From Laburnicola sp. R22_1 (Eukaryota; Ascomycota; Dothideomycetes; Pleosporales; Didymosphaeriaceae): 64,000 nt of DNA. How positions within the stretch are numbered: the stretch's first letter is position 1; every line of letters begins with the position of its first letter. The notes beneath the pieces were generated by a model. It did no database searches. It saw nothing but the letters and a program-made list of their open reading frames with translations, and was not told where the DNA came from. This document shows, in pieces, positions 9,991 to 21,438 of this stretch. The DNA lies in assembly GCA_014281115.1 (NCBI GenBank), contig JACONQ010000008.1:1-64000 (forward strand), given 5' to 3'. The position numbers and the translations under genes are program-made.

Positions 9991-12900
9991 GATACCCAAA
10001 CCACAAGGTATAATGGCGACTCAATAGAGTATAGGCTTCTCTGCATTGGTAAAGCATACCCACTGCTAATCACAATCGGAAAGTCCACTAATTCGATCGG
10101 AGACGGTGGAGGAGTGCGCGGTCTTTCAGCTCTACTGATACTGAGGCGCATCATGTACCGAATAGCCCCAAATAGCGACAACTACCTGTTGCCAAAGCCA
10201 TGTGATTACTTCGACATCATTTGTGGCACGAGCACTGGCGGGTACGTCCGGTGATCCTTCGGAAATTCTGCTGCGCTAACTACAAGAGGTTGATCGCGAT
10301 CATGCTAGGGCGCTTGGGCATGGGTGTGCAGGAATGCATCGATACATACTGCGAACTTTCCGCCAAGATATTTCACAACCCGTACCGAATAGGATGCTTT
10401 CAGCACGTTGCTCCGGTGTTCGGGAAACCCAGATTCGACTCTGCTCGCCTGGAGGACTCTGTGAAAGAAATTGTAAGTAAGAGGCTAGGGACAAACGACG
10501 GAAAGTTGTTCGACATCTCAGACAGCGCCTGCAAAGTGTAAGTTGTCCCGTAGCCCGTCGTAGTGATTAGTGCTCAAGAAAATGTAGCTTCGTATGTAGC
10601 GTTCGCGCCGCAAACACCGAGCCGACCTTGCTTCGATCCTATCTCAACGAGTCCGTTGAAGCAACGCATTGCACAATCTGGGAAGCAGCCCGGGCAACAT
10701 CAGCCGCACCCACGTTCTTCTCGTCCATCACATTCGGAACCCCCCCCAAGGAATATGTTGACGGAGGTCTACGGACAAATAATCCAATTGAAGTGGCTCT
10801 GCAAGAAGCACATACCCTTTGGGGAAAGGATGCTCAATTCTCATGCATTCTCAGTATTGGGACGGGCCAGCAACCAAGGCCTCATCTTCGCAAATCGGCG
10901 ACCTCCATCCTCAAAGCTTGCTCTAAGATTGCCACTGAAACGGAGGCAACCGCCAAAAACTTCAAAGAATCGCATGGCGAACTCAAAGGTGTCTACTTCA
11001 GATTTAACGTCGAGCAGGGTCTGCAGGGAGTCTCCTTGGCTGAGTGGAAATCGGCAGACAAGATTGACGCCTGCACGCAGTCCTACTTGAGCGATATGGA
11101 CAGCCGAACGGCAAGGTGTGTGGCAGCTCTCTCCATCCCTAGAAACGTAGAACAGAGCGGTATGTCTTCAAACTCATGTGAGGTCCTCTTAATCTCCCCC
11201 TAACATACCTAGCTGATGCTGCAAATCCTCAGTATGAGGACGTGGCGAAAGCCAGAAGCCCCTATTTTACCAATCGCGTCGATGTCATCGCTCATATAGA
11301 ACGCATTTTTCGCGACCCAAATCGCACTGCCACACAAGTGGCCGTCTTGACCGCGTTAGGCGGGATGGGGAAAACCCAAGTCGCTCTTCAATACATCGAT
11401 AAGCACCGGCGCGACTACTTTGGGATATTCTTCATCGATGCTACAAGCCGAAAAGACATCTTCTCAGCATTCTGGAGGATCGCCAACCTTGTCGTGGTGG
11501 AGGAATTGCGCTGGTCTCCTGGGATAAAGTTCGACGACATGGCTAGTTCCCTTGGATTTTCCGGCTTACTTCCGGACGACAATGTGGTTCTTGCGGAGAG
11601 TAAATATATGCAGATTGTTGGTGCAGTCAAGAGATGGCTAAAGCGACTCAAAGACCGTCTATTTCTCATGATCTTTGATGGTGCCGACCACCCCGCCGAG
11701 GGTAAAATCACCGATTTCCTTCCGGATGGCGCCCATGTTGATGTGATTGTCACGAGTCGCGATAGCGATGCAATTATATTGGGTATGCCTGTGGAAGTCA
11801 CCGAAATGACCGTAGAGAACGCAGTGAAGTTGCTGTCGGAAGCGTTCTCGAGCTCGAACTCATCTCGCACATCCACATCGTTTTCAGGCGATTCGGAGAA
11901 ATCAGAGGCAGAAAGAATCGTGGAACGACTTGGAATGCTTCCACTTGCGATTGATCAAGCGGGATGCTACCTTGGTGGAGGGCAGCTCAATATTCTTCAA
12001 TTTCTCGCCACTTACGATAAACATGCCCCGGATATCCTTGCAAAGAAGCCGCAGAATGACATGGGGAATTACCGTGAATCAGCGTGGACGACCTGGGAAA
12101 TCAGCTACGGGTACTTGCTGGAGCGATATCCTATCTCTGCAGCCATTCTGGGGCTTCTGGCCTTCGTATTTCCCAACGACATATGCCCTCAGCTTTACAA
12201 TCCATCAGAACAGGCACGTGGGGCGCAAAGGCCAAGCAGTTCCCCCCCTAAATATGTATCCACTGAGACAGAAAGCGGATTCAGTACCGTCAACAAGCAT
12301 TGGGTTCTCGATCGCGACCCCTTCGTCTTCGACGAGGCGTTTGCGATCTTGCTTCGATTCGGCCTCATCAAACGGGGTGTTGAACATGGCACTTACGTCT
12401 TCCACCCTGTTGTCCATGTCTGGGCCCAGAAGCGTCTAAGCCCCCAGGAGCAATACCTAATGGCGCGCGATGCAATGTTATTGGTAGCTAGAGCTCTGCC
12501 GGACCTTAGGGTTAGTGGCGAATATCGAACGGAAGCATGGAAGATTCACCGGCGACTACTGCCCCACATCAATGCGGCATACAAGAGCCTGACGGACTAC
12601 CCGGATCCCAAACAATCTTTAGGCGATCCTGCGCTTCTACGAGCCTTGCGCATACTAGGTTTCTCGTTCCGGGCCCAGGGCTTTTACATGCAAGCTCAGG
12701 AGCTTTTCACACGCGTGCTGGCGCAACGACGGAAAACATTGAAGAAACATCATCCTGACCTGTTGGAAAGCATGGAAGATTTGGCTGCGATTTGCGATCA
12801 CAGGGGCATACTCAACGAAGCCGAGGCACTCTACCAGGAAGCATTGGAAGGTCGTATGGCTACACTCGGACCCGAACATCTGCAAACTCTAGCGACGATG

Positions 12901-14233
12901 AACGAATTGGCAGGCGTGTACGACTTCAAAGGCGACCTGGATCAAGCAGAGACGCTGTACAGAAAAGCGTTGGAAGGACGCGAGTCGAAAAAGGGACCCC
13001 TCGATCCGGAGGTCCTATGTACGGTCGAGGATTTGTCTGGGCTTTTGGATCATGAAGGCCGTATGCTAGAGGCTGAAACCCTCCGAAAACGAGCGTACGA
13101 TGGCAATCTAGATCTTTTTGGGCCAGAAAGCCCAGATACGCTGACCAGTGCACTGAACCTGGGTGGCTTCTACTGGCAAGCAGGAGATATGGAGAAGGCA
13201 CACTCATTGTAAGCCGGCATTCGACTCTTACAAGACGGGAATCAAAGGGGGCTGACTGCAGTATAGATGTAAGGCAGCCTGTGAAGGCCGGGAAAAGTTT
13301 TTTGGCAAACTTCACCCCCAGACCTTGTTTGCGACGAACCAGATGGCTGGGCTTCTTTTCAACATGGGCCACGTGGAGGAGTCGGAACAGCTGTACCGGG
13401 AGGTGTTGGCTGGACGCGAAGCCGCTCTTGGGCCCGAAGATCCAGACACTCTATGGACGAAGAACGGCCTCGGGGGAATCTTGCTAAATCAAGCTAAAGT
13501 TGAGGAGGCAGAGGCCATGCTAACTTCGGCTGTCGAAGGACTAACCCGTAATCTCGGTCCCGACCATCTCGATACCCTTTGGGTCGCGCATGACCTCGCA
13601 GTTGTCTACGAAGTCGCCAACAAGCTGCATAAGGCCGAAGAATTACATGTCCGTGCCGTGAATGGCTACAAAGAGAAACTCGGCCTACAAAACAAAGATA
13701 CCCTCTGGGTGATGACAGACCTCGCAGGCTGTTACCTTCGTGAGAACAAGTTGAGCGAAGCGCACGACGTTATACGAGAGGCCTTCCATCAGAAAGAAAA
13801 GCTCATGGGGTTCGATAACCCCGAGACTTTGTACACAGCCAACTGCCTTGCTGGTGTACTTTGGGCACAAGGCAAAGAGACCGAAGCGGAATCACTGTTC
13901 AAAGATGTTTTGGAGAAGAGAAGGAAGGTTCAGGGCCCGACCCACCTTGACACATCGTGGACTTTGCAAGATCTTGGCTGTCTGTACGCTTCCCAGGGGA
14001 AGTTTTCGGACGCGGAGACCCTCCTGCAGCAGTGCTTGATGGCAAGGCAACGCACGCTAAAGAATGGTCACCCCGACCTTGTCTCTATCCAAGAGACCTT
14101 GCAGTCGCTAGCGATGAAGCGGAACACTGACCATCCATCGACAAAGACAGATGGACTTACGAAGCCACGGGCGTTGTCGCACAGCTACGGATTCGGATGT
14201 CGACGACGACGCGATGAGCGGCGGTGGACATAA
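9991..14233 (+). CDS. NOD-like receptor: patatin phospholipase - NB-ARC - TPR
   Basis: Spliced model: 9991-10048, 10103-10241, 10289-10537, 10579-11159, 11213-13208, 13267-14233, about 1,330 residues; the extreme N-terminus is unresolved. All five introns (54, 47, 41, 53, 58 bp) are GT-AG and phase-consistent. The patatin domain shows the oxyanion motif (RLLCIDGGGVRGLS, formed across the first splice), the nucleophile elbow GTSTGG (second splice), CSFVCSVRAANTEPTLLRSY after the third splice, and the catalytic Asp in YVDGGLRTNNP. This predicts a Ser-Asp dyad lipid hydrolase. NB-ARC follows: P-loop ALGGMGKTQ (11359-11379), Walker B-like LFLMIFDGADHP, VIVTSRDSD and GLPL-like LGMLPLAIDQAG. The C-terminus is about eleven kinesin-light-chain-type TPRs of ~42 residues (12.6-14.15 kb; LGPEDPDTL-type caps). 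Known fungal proteins of this architecture act in non-self recognition and cell death. No frameshift or RIP stop seen; likely single copy. Confidence 0.9.
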
Positions 14234-14654
14234 GAAAGTTGAAATAATCCTCGCGATAGTTCTTGTATCGACCAAATTGGCATAGGTACTAGGCACCGAA
14301 GGCGTAGAAGATTTGTGGGACTTCATCGTATTTGCCGAGTTCTTGCGTTTTGTTAGTCAAGAAGTAGTAGATACCCTTATGATTGAATGCATGTTTCTCT
14401 CCTCGAGTCGCTCCAAGCCGTTTACTTTATGTAGATAGAAGTTGTTGTAGATAAGGGGATTCTCATTTATCTTTGTCAATCTCCAGTGGTTGCAGGAGGC
14501 CTCAGGTAGCTCCTATTTGAAACCAAGCAACTCTCGTACATCCTAATAACTAAGCCACAAGTCCACCCAGATAACAACGAATAACACCTAGTCATTTCTA
14601 CATGCAGACCACGATATATGCTCCTAAATCGGTGTTCTCACAATAATTTATCTC
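14234..14654. other. Intergenic, nothing recognised
   Basis: Normal-composition sequence downstream of the NLR stop at 14233. No open frame of note and no repeat border seen; it presumably includes the NLR 3' untranslated region. Confidence 0.5.
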
Positions 14655-14866
14655 AAGGGTCTATGGCCTAATGGTAAGGCGCTCGCACCATTGACGACCA
14701 CCGGGCACTCCGGGTCCCCAAGCTCTGGTTGCTGGAGGCAGGGCTGGGCGACGACCCCTAGAAACCCGTCCACGACAGATTCCTGCAAGTTTCTGTCGGC
14801 GGTCCCCAACAGACCGCACGGACGGAGGAAGCATGGCAGAGAGCGGGACGCGCAGGACACTGCGAA
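14655..14866 (+). other. GC-rich segment with tRNA A-box-like start (possible tRNA-derived piece)
   Basis: Begins GGTCTATGGCCTAATGGTAA, which resembles a tRNA 5' end: TGGCCTAATGG fits the A-box pattern, and GCC/GGC can close a D-arm. A matching anticodon arm and a proper B-box are not visible, so this is not a functional tRNA as read. It abuts the break point of the dynamin fragment. It could be the head of a tRNA-derived SINE or a chance match. Confidence 0.25.
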
Positions 14867-15066
14867 GCTTCTAGAACGGAGCTCTTGCCGGATGATTCTT
14901 CACCGCATACAATTATCTCTGGTAGATCGATATATCGACTAATTCCTTGTGAGCGAAGGTTGTCGACAACATCTAAAAGACTGCGTGTGCCTTTGGACTG
15001 AAGGGAGATGCTCGATGCTTCCGACGTCCAAAAGATAGAGTTACAGGCGCCTTGAACTTCAGCCAT
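14867..15066 (-). pseudogene. Dynamin-family large GTPase, 5' fragment only
   Basis: From ATG at 15064-15066 the frame gives about 67 residues. They end with the dynamin N-terminal signature: LLDVVDNLRSQGISRYIDLP followed by the G1 loop GEESSGKSSVLEA. Similarity stops at about 14867. The open frame goes on to 14758 but without GTPase G2-G4 motifs, and nothing downstream on this strand resembles the rest of a dynamin. Intact family members are several hundred residues longer (GTPase, middle and effector domains, membrane remodelling). I read it as a truncated remnant left by a rearrangement beside the NLR. An unrecognised intron right after the P-loop is the alternative, but no dynamin sequence resumes. 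Confidence 0.7.
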
Positions 15067-15512
15067 TTGATTGAAGCAGAAGAAGCGAATACTAGCAGTC
15101 TAAACACAAAAGTGAGAATGGCAGTACGGACAAGCTTAAGAGAGAGATGTGTTGGGCCAGCTAAAAGTGAGGCGTCCTTTTAGGTCATTGACTACTACTT
15201 CGATGTAAGCCATCCTATCAACAATGAACACTGTCACTGCAAGCTTGCATTAATTTGCCTCACCCACGTTCGCGAATAGGAGGAGTTCGCATTCCGCGCT
15301 AAAGCGCATACTCTAGCAGATCCACTGCTCTCTCACCTGTTTGCCTTGGAGTTAGTTAAAAAGGTGGCTCAACAAAGGGAACGATGTCCACAAAGAATCT
15401 CGGAAGAGGAGCGATTGGATAATATCTTGCTGTCGGGATCCTCTACATACAGCGAGACTACACAGCACGCATTAATCTACTACGTAGTACATTAGGAAAG
15501 TTTTTCGGCTTA
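15067..15512. other. Intergenic, nothing recognised
   Basis: Normal-composition DNA upstream of the dynamin fragment (its former promoter side), ending at the TA target site (15511-15512) of the next transposon. No gene supported. Confidence 0.45.
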
Positions 15513-17628
15513 CCCGTTTTTCTCGCTTGACGCACGGGCTCACCTGACGCACACTTTTCCAAAAATCCCCACAATTGAAATAGATGTAGCTCCACCAATA
15601 TGGACCCGATTGAGCAGGCGCTGGCATCTTTGAAATCCTTAGAGCTTGGAGGAAAAGTTAATATCGCGCAGACAGCAAAAAAGTATAGTGTTGAACGATC
15701 TACGCTATCGCGAAGGTGGCGCGGTGTACAGGGCTCCCGTGCAGCCCAATATGAGAATCAACGACTTCTCAACGACCGTTAGGAGCTAGAGCTGGTACAA
15801 TACGTTGACGAGCTCTGCTAGCGAGGGCTACCGCCTACAAGAAACATGCTACGCAACTTTGCTACTAAAATAAGCGGCAAACAAGCAGGAAGCTCTTGGC
15901 CAGATCGGTTCATCAAGCGTCACCATCTCGACCTAGTATCAAAATGGACGAATGGCATGGACAAGGATAGGAAGAGAGCTAATTCTGCCTTCAAGTACGC
16001 ACTCTATTTCGAGCTCTTAAAGCGTAAGATCGAGTAGTACGAGATTGAGCCACAGCACACCTACAATATGGACGAGAAGGGCTTCCTTATTAGCGTACTA
16101 TCAAAGATAAAGCGGGTGTTCTCTCAACAGAGGTATAAGGAGGGGGGAACTAGGCAAATAATTCAGGACGGCAATCGTAAATAGATTACGACAATTGCTT
16201 GCATATACGCTAATAGATTGTCTCTATCCCTAGGCCTTATCTACCAGGCTATCTCGGGCAATATTCAAGACTTATAGCTGCAGGATTTTAATCCTATAAT
16301 ACACACGGCCTTCTTTGCTTCCTCTCCTAGCGGATAGACAAACGATAACCTTAGGCTTTAATAGTTAAAGACTATCTTTAATCGAGAGACTAAATCAAAG
16401 GTTCGACCACGACAGTATCGACTACTTATCCTTAATGGCCATGGCTCCCACATTAATATAAAGTTTATTAAGTACTACGACGACAACAAGATCCTCCTAG
16501 CAGTCTATCCTCCTCATAGTACTCATACGCTGCAGCCGCTTGACGTCACTCTGTTCAGGCCACTCTCACAAGCCTACTCGTACGAGGTAGCACGATTTAT
16601 AGAGGAATCTCAAGCCTTCTCTGCACTTACTAAGCGAGACTTCTTTCGCATATTCTAGACTGTGTGGGAGAAAGCTTTTACTGCAAAGAATATCCTCTCT
16701 GGCTTTAAATTATGTGGCCTTCACCCCTTTAAGCCAGAGGTCATCTTGGAACGATTTAGCCACACTAAGGCTGAGAGACCATTATCTAGCGAGAGCTCGA
16801 GGTCTGTCCTTACAGCTAACAATTAGAGGAAGGTTACTAAGATTCTACAAGCAGTTGTTAACAACATATACAACTCTAAGGCTAAGCTGCTCTTATAAAC
16901 AATCCACTCGCTCTCTACTTAAAATATAATATTAAAACTTAAGGTTTAAGGCCTCAAAAAAGCGCTAGTCAACAAGAAGAAGCATCAGAAGAGAGGCAAA
17001 GCGCTCCAGCTTAAGCAGCCTCTAGTTTAGGATAGTAGTGCTATCTTTTAGAGCCCAAATAAGGTGCAGCTAGCGCGTAAGCGTAAAACTTAAAAGGCAG
17101 AGGCAGCAGAGGCAGAGAGGCTCTAAAAAGAGGAGGATAGTTAGCGCAAGGCAATTGAGAAAGCCAAAAAGCAACAAGCTTTAGAGGAGAGGCGTCGTAT
17201 AAAGGCTACTACAAAGGAGATCTGGCTTCAAGAGCAAGCGCAAAAGCAGCAGGAAAAGGAGGATAATAGACAGGCTCGGCTTGCTGCTGCGCAGCTTTAA
17301 AAGGACATCCAATTTGCTAAACAGGCTAGAAAAGCAAGGAAGCAGCAGTCTATTGTCCCTTAGAAGGTTTGTGGTAGCGAGCAATTAGTTGTTAAGGTTA
17401 TTAAGGCCCCGCAGGCGACAAATCATCAGGGGCGGCATATCAACCTCCCTACAAGATATCGTGATTAGATAATCAAGTAGACTTTTTCACCATACTTAAT
17501 TGCCTACTACTGTTCAAAATTAGACGATATAGAGATTTGTGTGAGGCTCAGTAGCTTCAAAAGCATTTAACGATGTTCAGCAAAAACCGTGCGCCAGGTG
17601 AGCCCGTGCGTCAGGCGAGAAAAACGGG
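15513..17628 (+). mobile_element. Fot1/pogo-like DNA transposon no. 2
   Basis: TIRs of about 42 bp: the left arm starts CCCGTTTTTCTCGCTTGACG and the right arm, on the minus strand, CCCGTTTTTCTCGCCTGACG. The few differences are transitions. TA duplications lie at 15511-15512 and 17629-17630. The 2116-bp element carries one long transposase frame on the plus strand. It sits at the edge of the gene island, where normal DNA gives way to AT-rich DNA. Confidence 0.93.
15600..17570 (+). pseudogene. pogo/Fot1 (DDE_1) transposase, frame intact but stop-riddled by RIP
   Basis: Starting MDPIEQALASLK, the frame stays the same for 656 codons to TAA at 17568-17570. No frameshift is needed, but more than ten internal TAG/TAA codons interrupt it, first at about 15780. 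Seen in order: psq-type HTH (NIAQTAKKYSVERSTLSRRW), CENP-B-like HTH (SSWPDRFIKRHHLDLVSKW), first catalytic region YNMDEKGF, second LILNGHGSH, third region PPHSTHTLQPLDV, and a Lys/Glu/Gln-rich coiled-coil-like tail. The second catalytic Asp reads Asn (GAT to AAT in a TpG context), as RIP on the other strand would produce. CAG/CAA-to-TAG/TAA changes explain the stops. Inactive copy. Confidence 0.88.
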
Positions 17629-18084
17629 TACCTGTGCGCAGACGTGCGCAGATATACGCATATATGCGCATTTTTGCATAGGCAATTTGCTAGCATAAAG
17701 ATACATAGATATGCATAGATATACGCAAATATGTATAAATAGTCTAAATACGGAATTTTTTTTAAAGCTTTATAACTTTTTTACTAGTATAGCTAATTTT
17801 TTTATAAATAAAGCTATATTCTATAACTATACTATAGTAAAAGAAAATTTAGTTATAATTTTTTTCTGTATACTAACTCTTAATATAAAAAAATCTTTAA
17901 CATACATAATTAAAATAATAATACACTTATTATTTAACACTCTATAAAGCTATTATATACACTAGCTTAAAATTAACTTAATAATAGTTTTAAATCTTAC
18001 TATATAGGTAGTAATAAGGTTAGAGTACTTATTACCTATATAAAAAGAGCGTAATGCTACTACTATTTTATATACTACCTACTA
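17629..18084. other. Start of the AT-rich repeat zone, no gene
   Basis: Just after the transposon comes an alternating ATGCGCATA/ATATACGCA-like stretch (17640-17740), then AT-rich DNA. The 78-codon open frame at 17711-17947 is low-complexity and not credible as a gene. Confidence 0.4.
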
Positions 18085-18297
18085 TAACTATGTGTTATTA
18101 TATTATCTACCTAGGAGTAGAATAATAAAGGCTTTTATCTTAAATAATATAATAAAAAAGCAAAGCTTTCTACTTAGTAATTAAAAAGAGTATAAAAATA
18201 ATTAAAAAGTACATTTAAACTACTAAGTAAGCTTAGTAGTCTTAGCGCAAAGCTTTTATATATAAAGTTGTTATAAAAAGGCTATAGTTAAAACTTT

Positions 18298-19590
18298 TCT
18301 TCTAGGCAAGAGTATAAACTACTTCTACTTATTTAGTTTTTAAGTAGTCCTACTACGTTTAATTACTACTTTTTTGTTGCGTTATAGCGCCTATATAATA
18401 TTATATAATATTATATTATATATATACTAAGCCCTAGAACCTAAAGTATATTAAAGTTTTACTAATATTTTTTCCTTAGCTTTTAAAATAATAAACTTAT
18501 AATAATAATATCTTAACTTACTTACCTACTTACTACCTTACTAAATAATTAACTTTTATCTTTTATCTTTTACTACTACATTACTAGATAATTAATAACT
18601 TAGACTTTTATTTTACTATTATAATATATAATAAGTATTATATACACGTTTTCTACTTCTAATACTAAAGAGCACTTTACTATTCTTTACTAATAACCTA
18701 TTAACCTATTAACCTATTAACTTATTAACCTCTAGTATATTTCTCTAGTGTTAGATTTATTCTACTTATTTTCTATAGTAATTCTATAGTATAAGTGTAT
18801 ACTTATGTATACGTTATATTTTTAGTAATTTTTTTATTTTTTTATACTAGTAAAACTATAAGTAATTTAGAATATACAGAACCTTTTCCTTTTTAAAAGC
18901 GCTCTAGTAATATCTATTACTAATATAGCTAAGTAATAAATAACTAAACTAGTAGACACAAAGCTATAAGTGAAGATTTATAGTTTTTAGAGTATTTAGG
19001 TATTACTTATAATAAGATAAACTAGGTATGGTAATTTAGTTAGTATATAACTTATACTATACTATTATATATTTTATAAGAATAGTAGGTATTTAACCTT
19101 TATAATACTGATTTTATATTTATTTATTATTAGTATTTAAGTTACACTCTTTATTATTATATATTTTATTATTATTAATATTATCCTACGTATTATATAT
19201 ATACATATATATATAGGCGTATAACTACTTATTTTATAGAAAGTATATTGGGAAATTAAGAAATAGCTATGCTAGATTATAAGTTTAAGGTTTTATATAA
19301 TAATTAGTTATATTATATATATAAAGATAGATAAATAAAAATAATGTATATTTAGTTAGGGATTTTTAAAGTACTATAGAGGCAATTATAGATTATATTA
19401 TTATTATTAATTTGAGTACTATAGTAAAGCTTATAATGAACTTTATAAAAGGCTAATTTGTATATACTCTTCTTAAATAGCTACTAAACTAGTCTTATTA
19501 CTTTATTAAATTTACTATATTTTTAGCATATCTACTACCTTTTCTTATAGCGTTATACTATATACTAAGAGTGCGTAAAGTCTTCTTAAT
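18298..19590. mobile_element. Unidentified 1.29-kb insertion with 15-bp flanking direct repeat
   Basis: The host repeat reads TATAGTTAAAACTTT at 18283-18297 and again at 19591-19605, a perfect 15-bp direct repeat. The DNA between is foreign to family A. A duplication this long suits target-primed (non-LTR) retrotransposition, but I see no poly-A tail, no reverse transcriptase motif and no TIR. Heavily AT-rich and degenerate. Confidence 0.5.
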
Positions 19591-20445
19591 TATAGTTAAA
19601 ACTTTATAAAAGTGATAAAGGTTTAGTACAGTAATACTATAAACAATTTTTTCTTTACTATTCTAATTATTATAAATCTACTATTAAGCTTATTATAAAT
19701 AATATAAGTTAATATATTAATATATATATACTACTATACTTATAAGTAGAATAAGGATATTATATACTAAATATACTATTACTTTATTATTATATTAAGG
19801 TCTTTCTTAATAAAGTTCCTACTATTTCTCTAAGCCCTACTATCCATTTAGGTATTAATATTATTTTTAAAAAAGTATTTACTATTACTAAAACGTATAT
19901 ACTAAAGATTTGTATTATTACTACTAAAATAACTATATTAAAATTTTATTCTATCTATAAAATACTTATTTAGTATAATAGATAAGTATACTTAACTATT
20001 TATAATACTATTTATATATACTAATTAGGGTAGTAGCTAATTTAGTTTATAAAAATAATAAAACTATATTTTTACTTTAGTAAACGTAATTGCTCCTAAT
20101 TAGTAATAGAATTCTCTAGTAGGGGATATAAAAGAATAATAAATTTTTATTAATAAGTTCTAATAGAGTAAAAGTTTTATATAAATTTATAAAATCCTCT
20201 TAGTTATTATTACTATTAGGTTAGCTTATTTAAGCAAGTATACTATATAAGCACTATATAAGTATAAATAACTAATAATAGAAGTAGTAATAAACTAAGT
20301 GTGCTATATACGCTATAAGTAAATCTTATATAAATTAGGAGCTTATAAGGTATAAGTAAAATATAAGTAAGTTTAAAGTTTAAACTATTATTGTGTTATT
20401 AGATATTTAAAGTTAGTTTTTAATTAGAATTAGGTGTTATATATA

Positions 20446-21438
20446 TAGTGGGGTAACAAAAAAATCTTTATATCCTTTTTAAAATATAATAACCTACCTA
20501 TTTAATAATAAATCAAATTATAGAATTTTTATATATAATAAGGAAGGTTAGTAGGTTTAACAAGGTATGCTTATATAATGCTAACTAATTAGCGTAAAAG
20601 AGATCTTTAGCCTTAAACATAGGGATTTTAAAAAGCGAAAATTAAAATATAAAAACTTGTTTACTAGGTTATAAAGTTTATTTAGATTTTAATATAGTCT
20701 AGTTATTAATAAAACCTATCTATATACAAATTTTTAGTATAAGCCATTTCCTAAAATTACTTCTGATATTAAATTATTTACTTTTTTAATTTTTAGCTAT
20801 AGAATTTTTATTTTATAATCTAGTGAACTATAAATAGTATTACTAAATAGCCAAAAGACTAATAAATATTATAAAGGTAGAAAAATTATAGTATTATAGT
20901 TATTTTTAATATATTATTTAAACTTTAATTTTCTATATAGTTGAACGTCCTATAACTTTTTTATTACGTAATCCTATAGTCTATAATTGTACTATAAGGT
21001 TATTTAATAGATAACCTAGCTATACATAAATTTCTAGCTTAATAGCTATAGTTTTTAAAAAATTGTATTTCTTTAGTTTTTAAGTATACTTTTAGTAGGA
21101 AAAAATAAAACTCTTAGATGAAAGAATATATAGAGAAATAACCTATAATAAAATTTAATATAATACTATACTAAACTATAGTATTTATATATATAAAAAG
21201 CACCTTTTTTATATATTTTATAAAAAGTTATAGGGATTTTAAAATAGAGGTTTTAAACCTCCTATAATTAGATTCCTCTATATACCTAGTTTATAATTAC
21301 TAAGCAAAATTTTAATAGATTACCTAAGACTACTATATTTTGTCTATAATATATATAAAATTAAACTTTTAATAATTAGTTAAAAAAGTTATAAGGTTTA
21401 AAAAAGAGTTTAAAAGATATTTTTTTTTCACCCCACTG
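20446..21438. mobile_element. Tc1/mariner-type element, 993 bp, decayed
   Basis: The ends are TAGTGGGGTAAC (left) and, read inward from the right, CAGTGGGGTGAA; CAGTG is a typical Tc1/mariner terminus and the left C has become T. Target TA at 20444-20445 and 21439-21440. Removing it restores the family A sequence exactly. No transposase motif is recognisable, so it is either non-autonomous or RIP-destroyed. Confidence 0.75.

Noticed and set aside
12490..12520. TTAGGGTTAG within the NLR coding region as a telomere relic
   Set aside because: A single short match inside a conserved coding exon; chance.
11415..13372. Several overlapping open frames on both strands within the NLR (for example 11415-11876 minus, 12926-13372 minus)
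   Set aside because: They are antisense or shifted shadows of the NB-ARC/TPR exons, with no domain of their own.
15600..17570. Alternative genetic code or stop readthrough (TAG as Gln) to explain the intact frame
   Set aside because: TAA also interrupts the frame, catalytic residues are changed by transitions, and the island genes contain no in-frame TAG. RIP explains all of this more simply.
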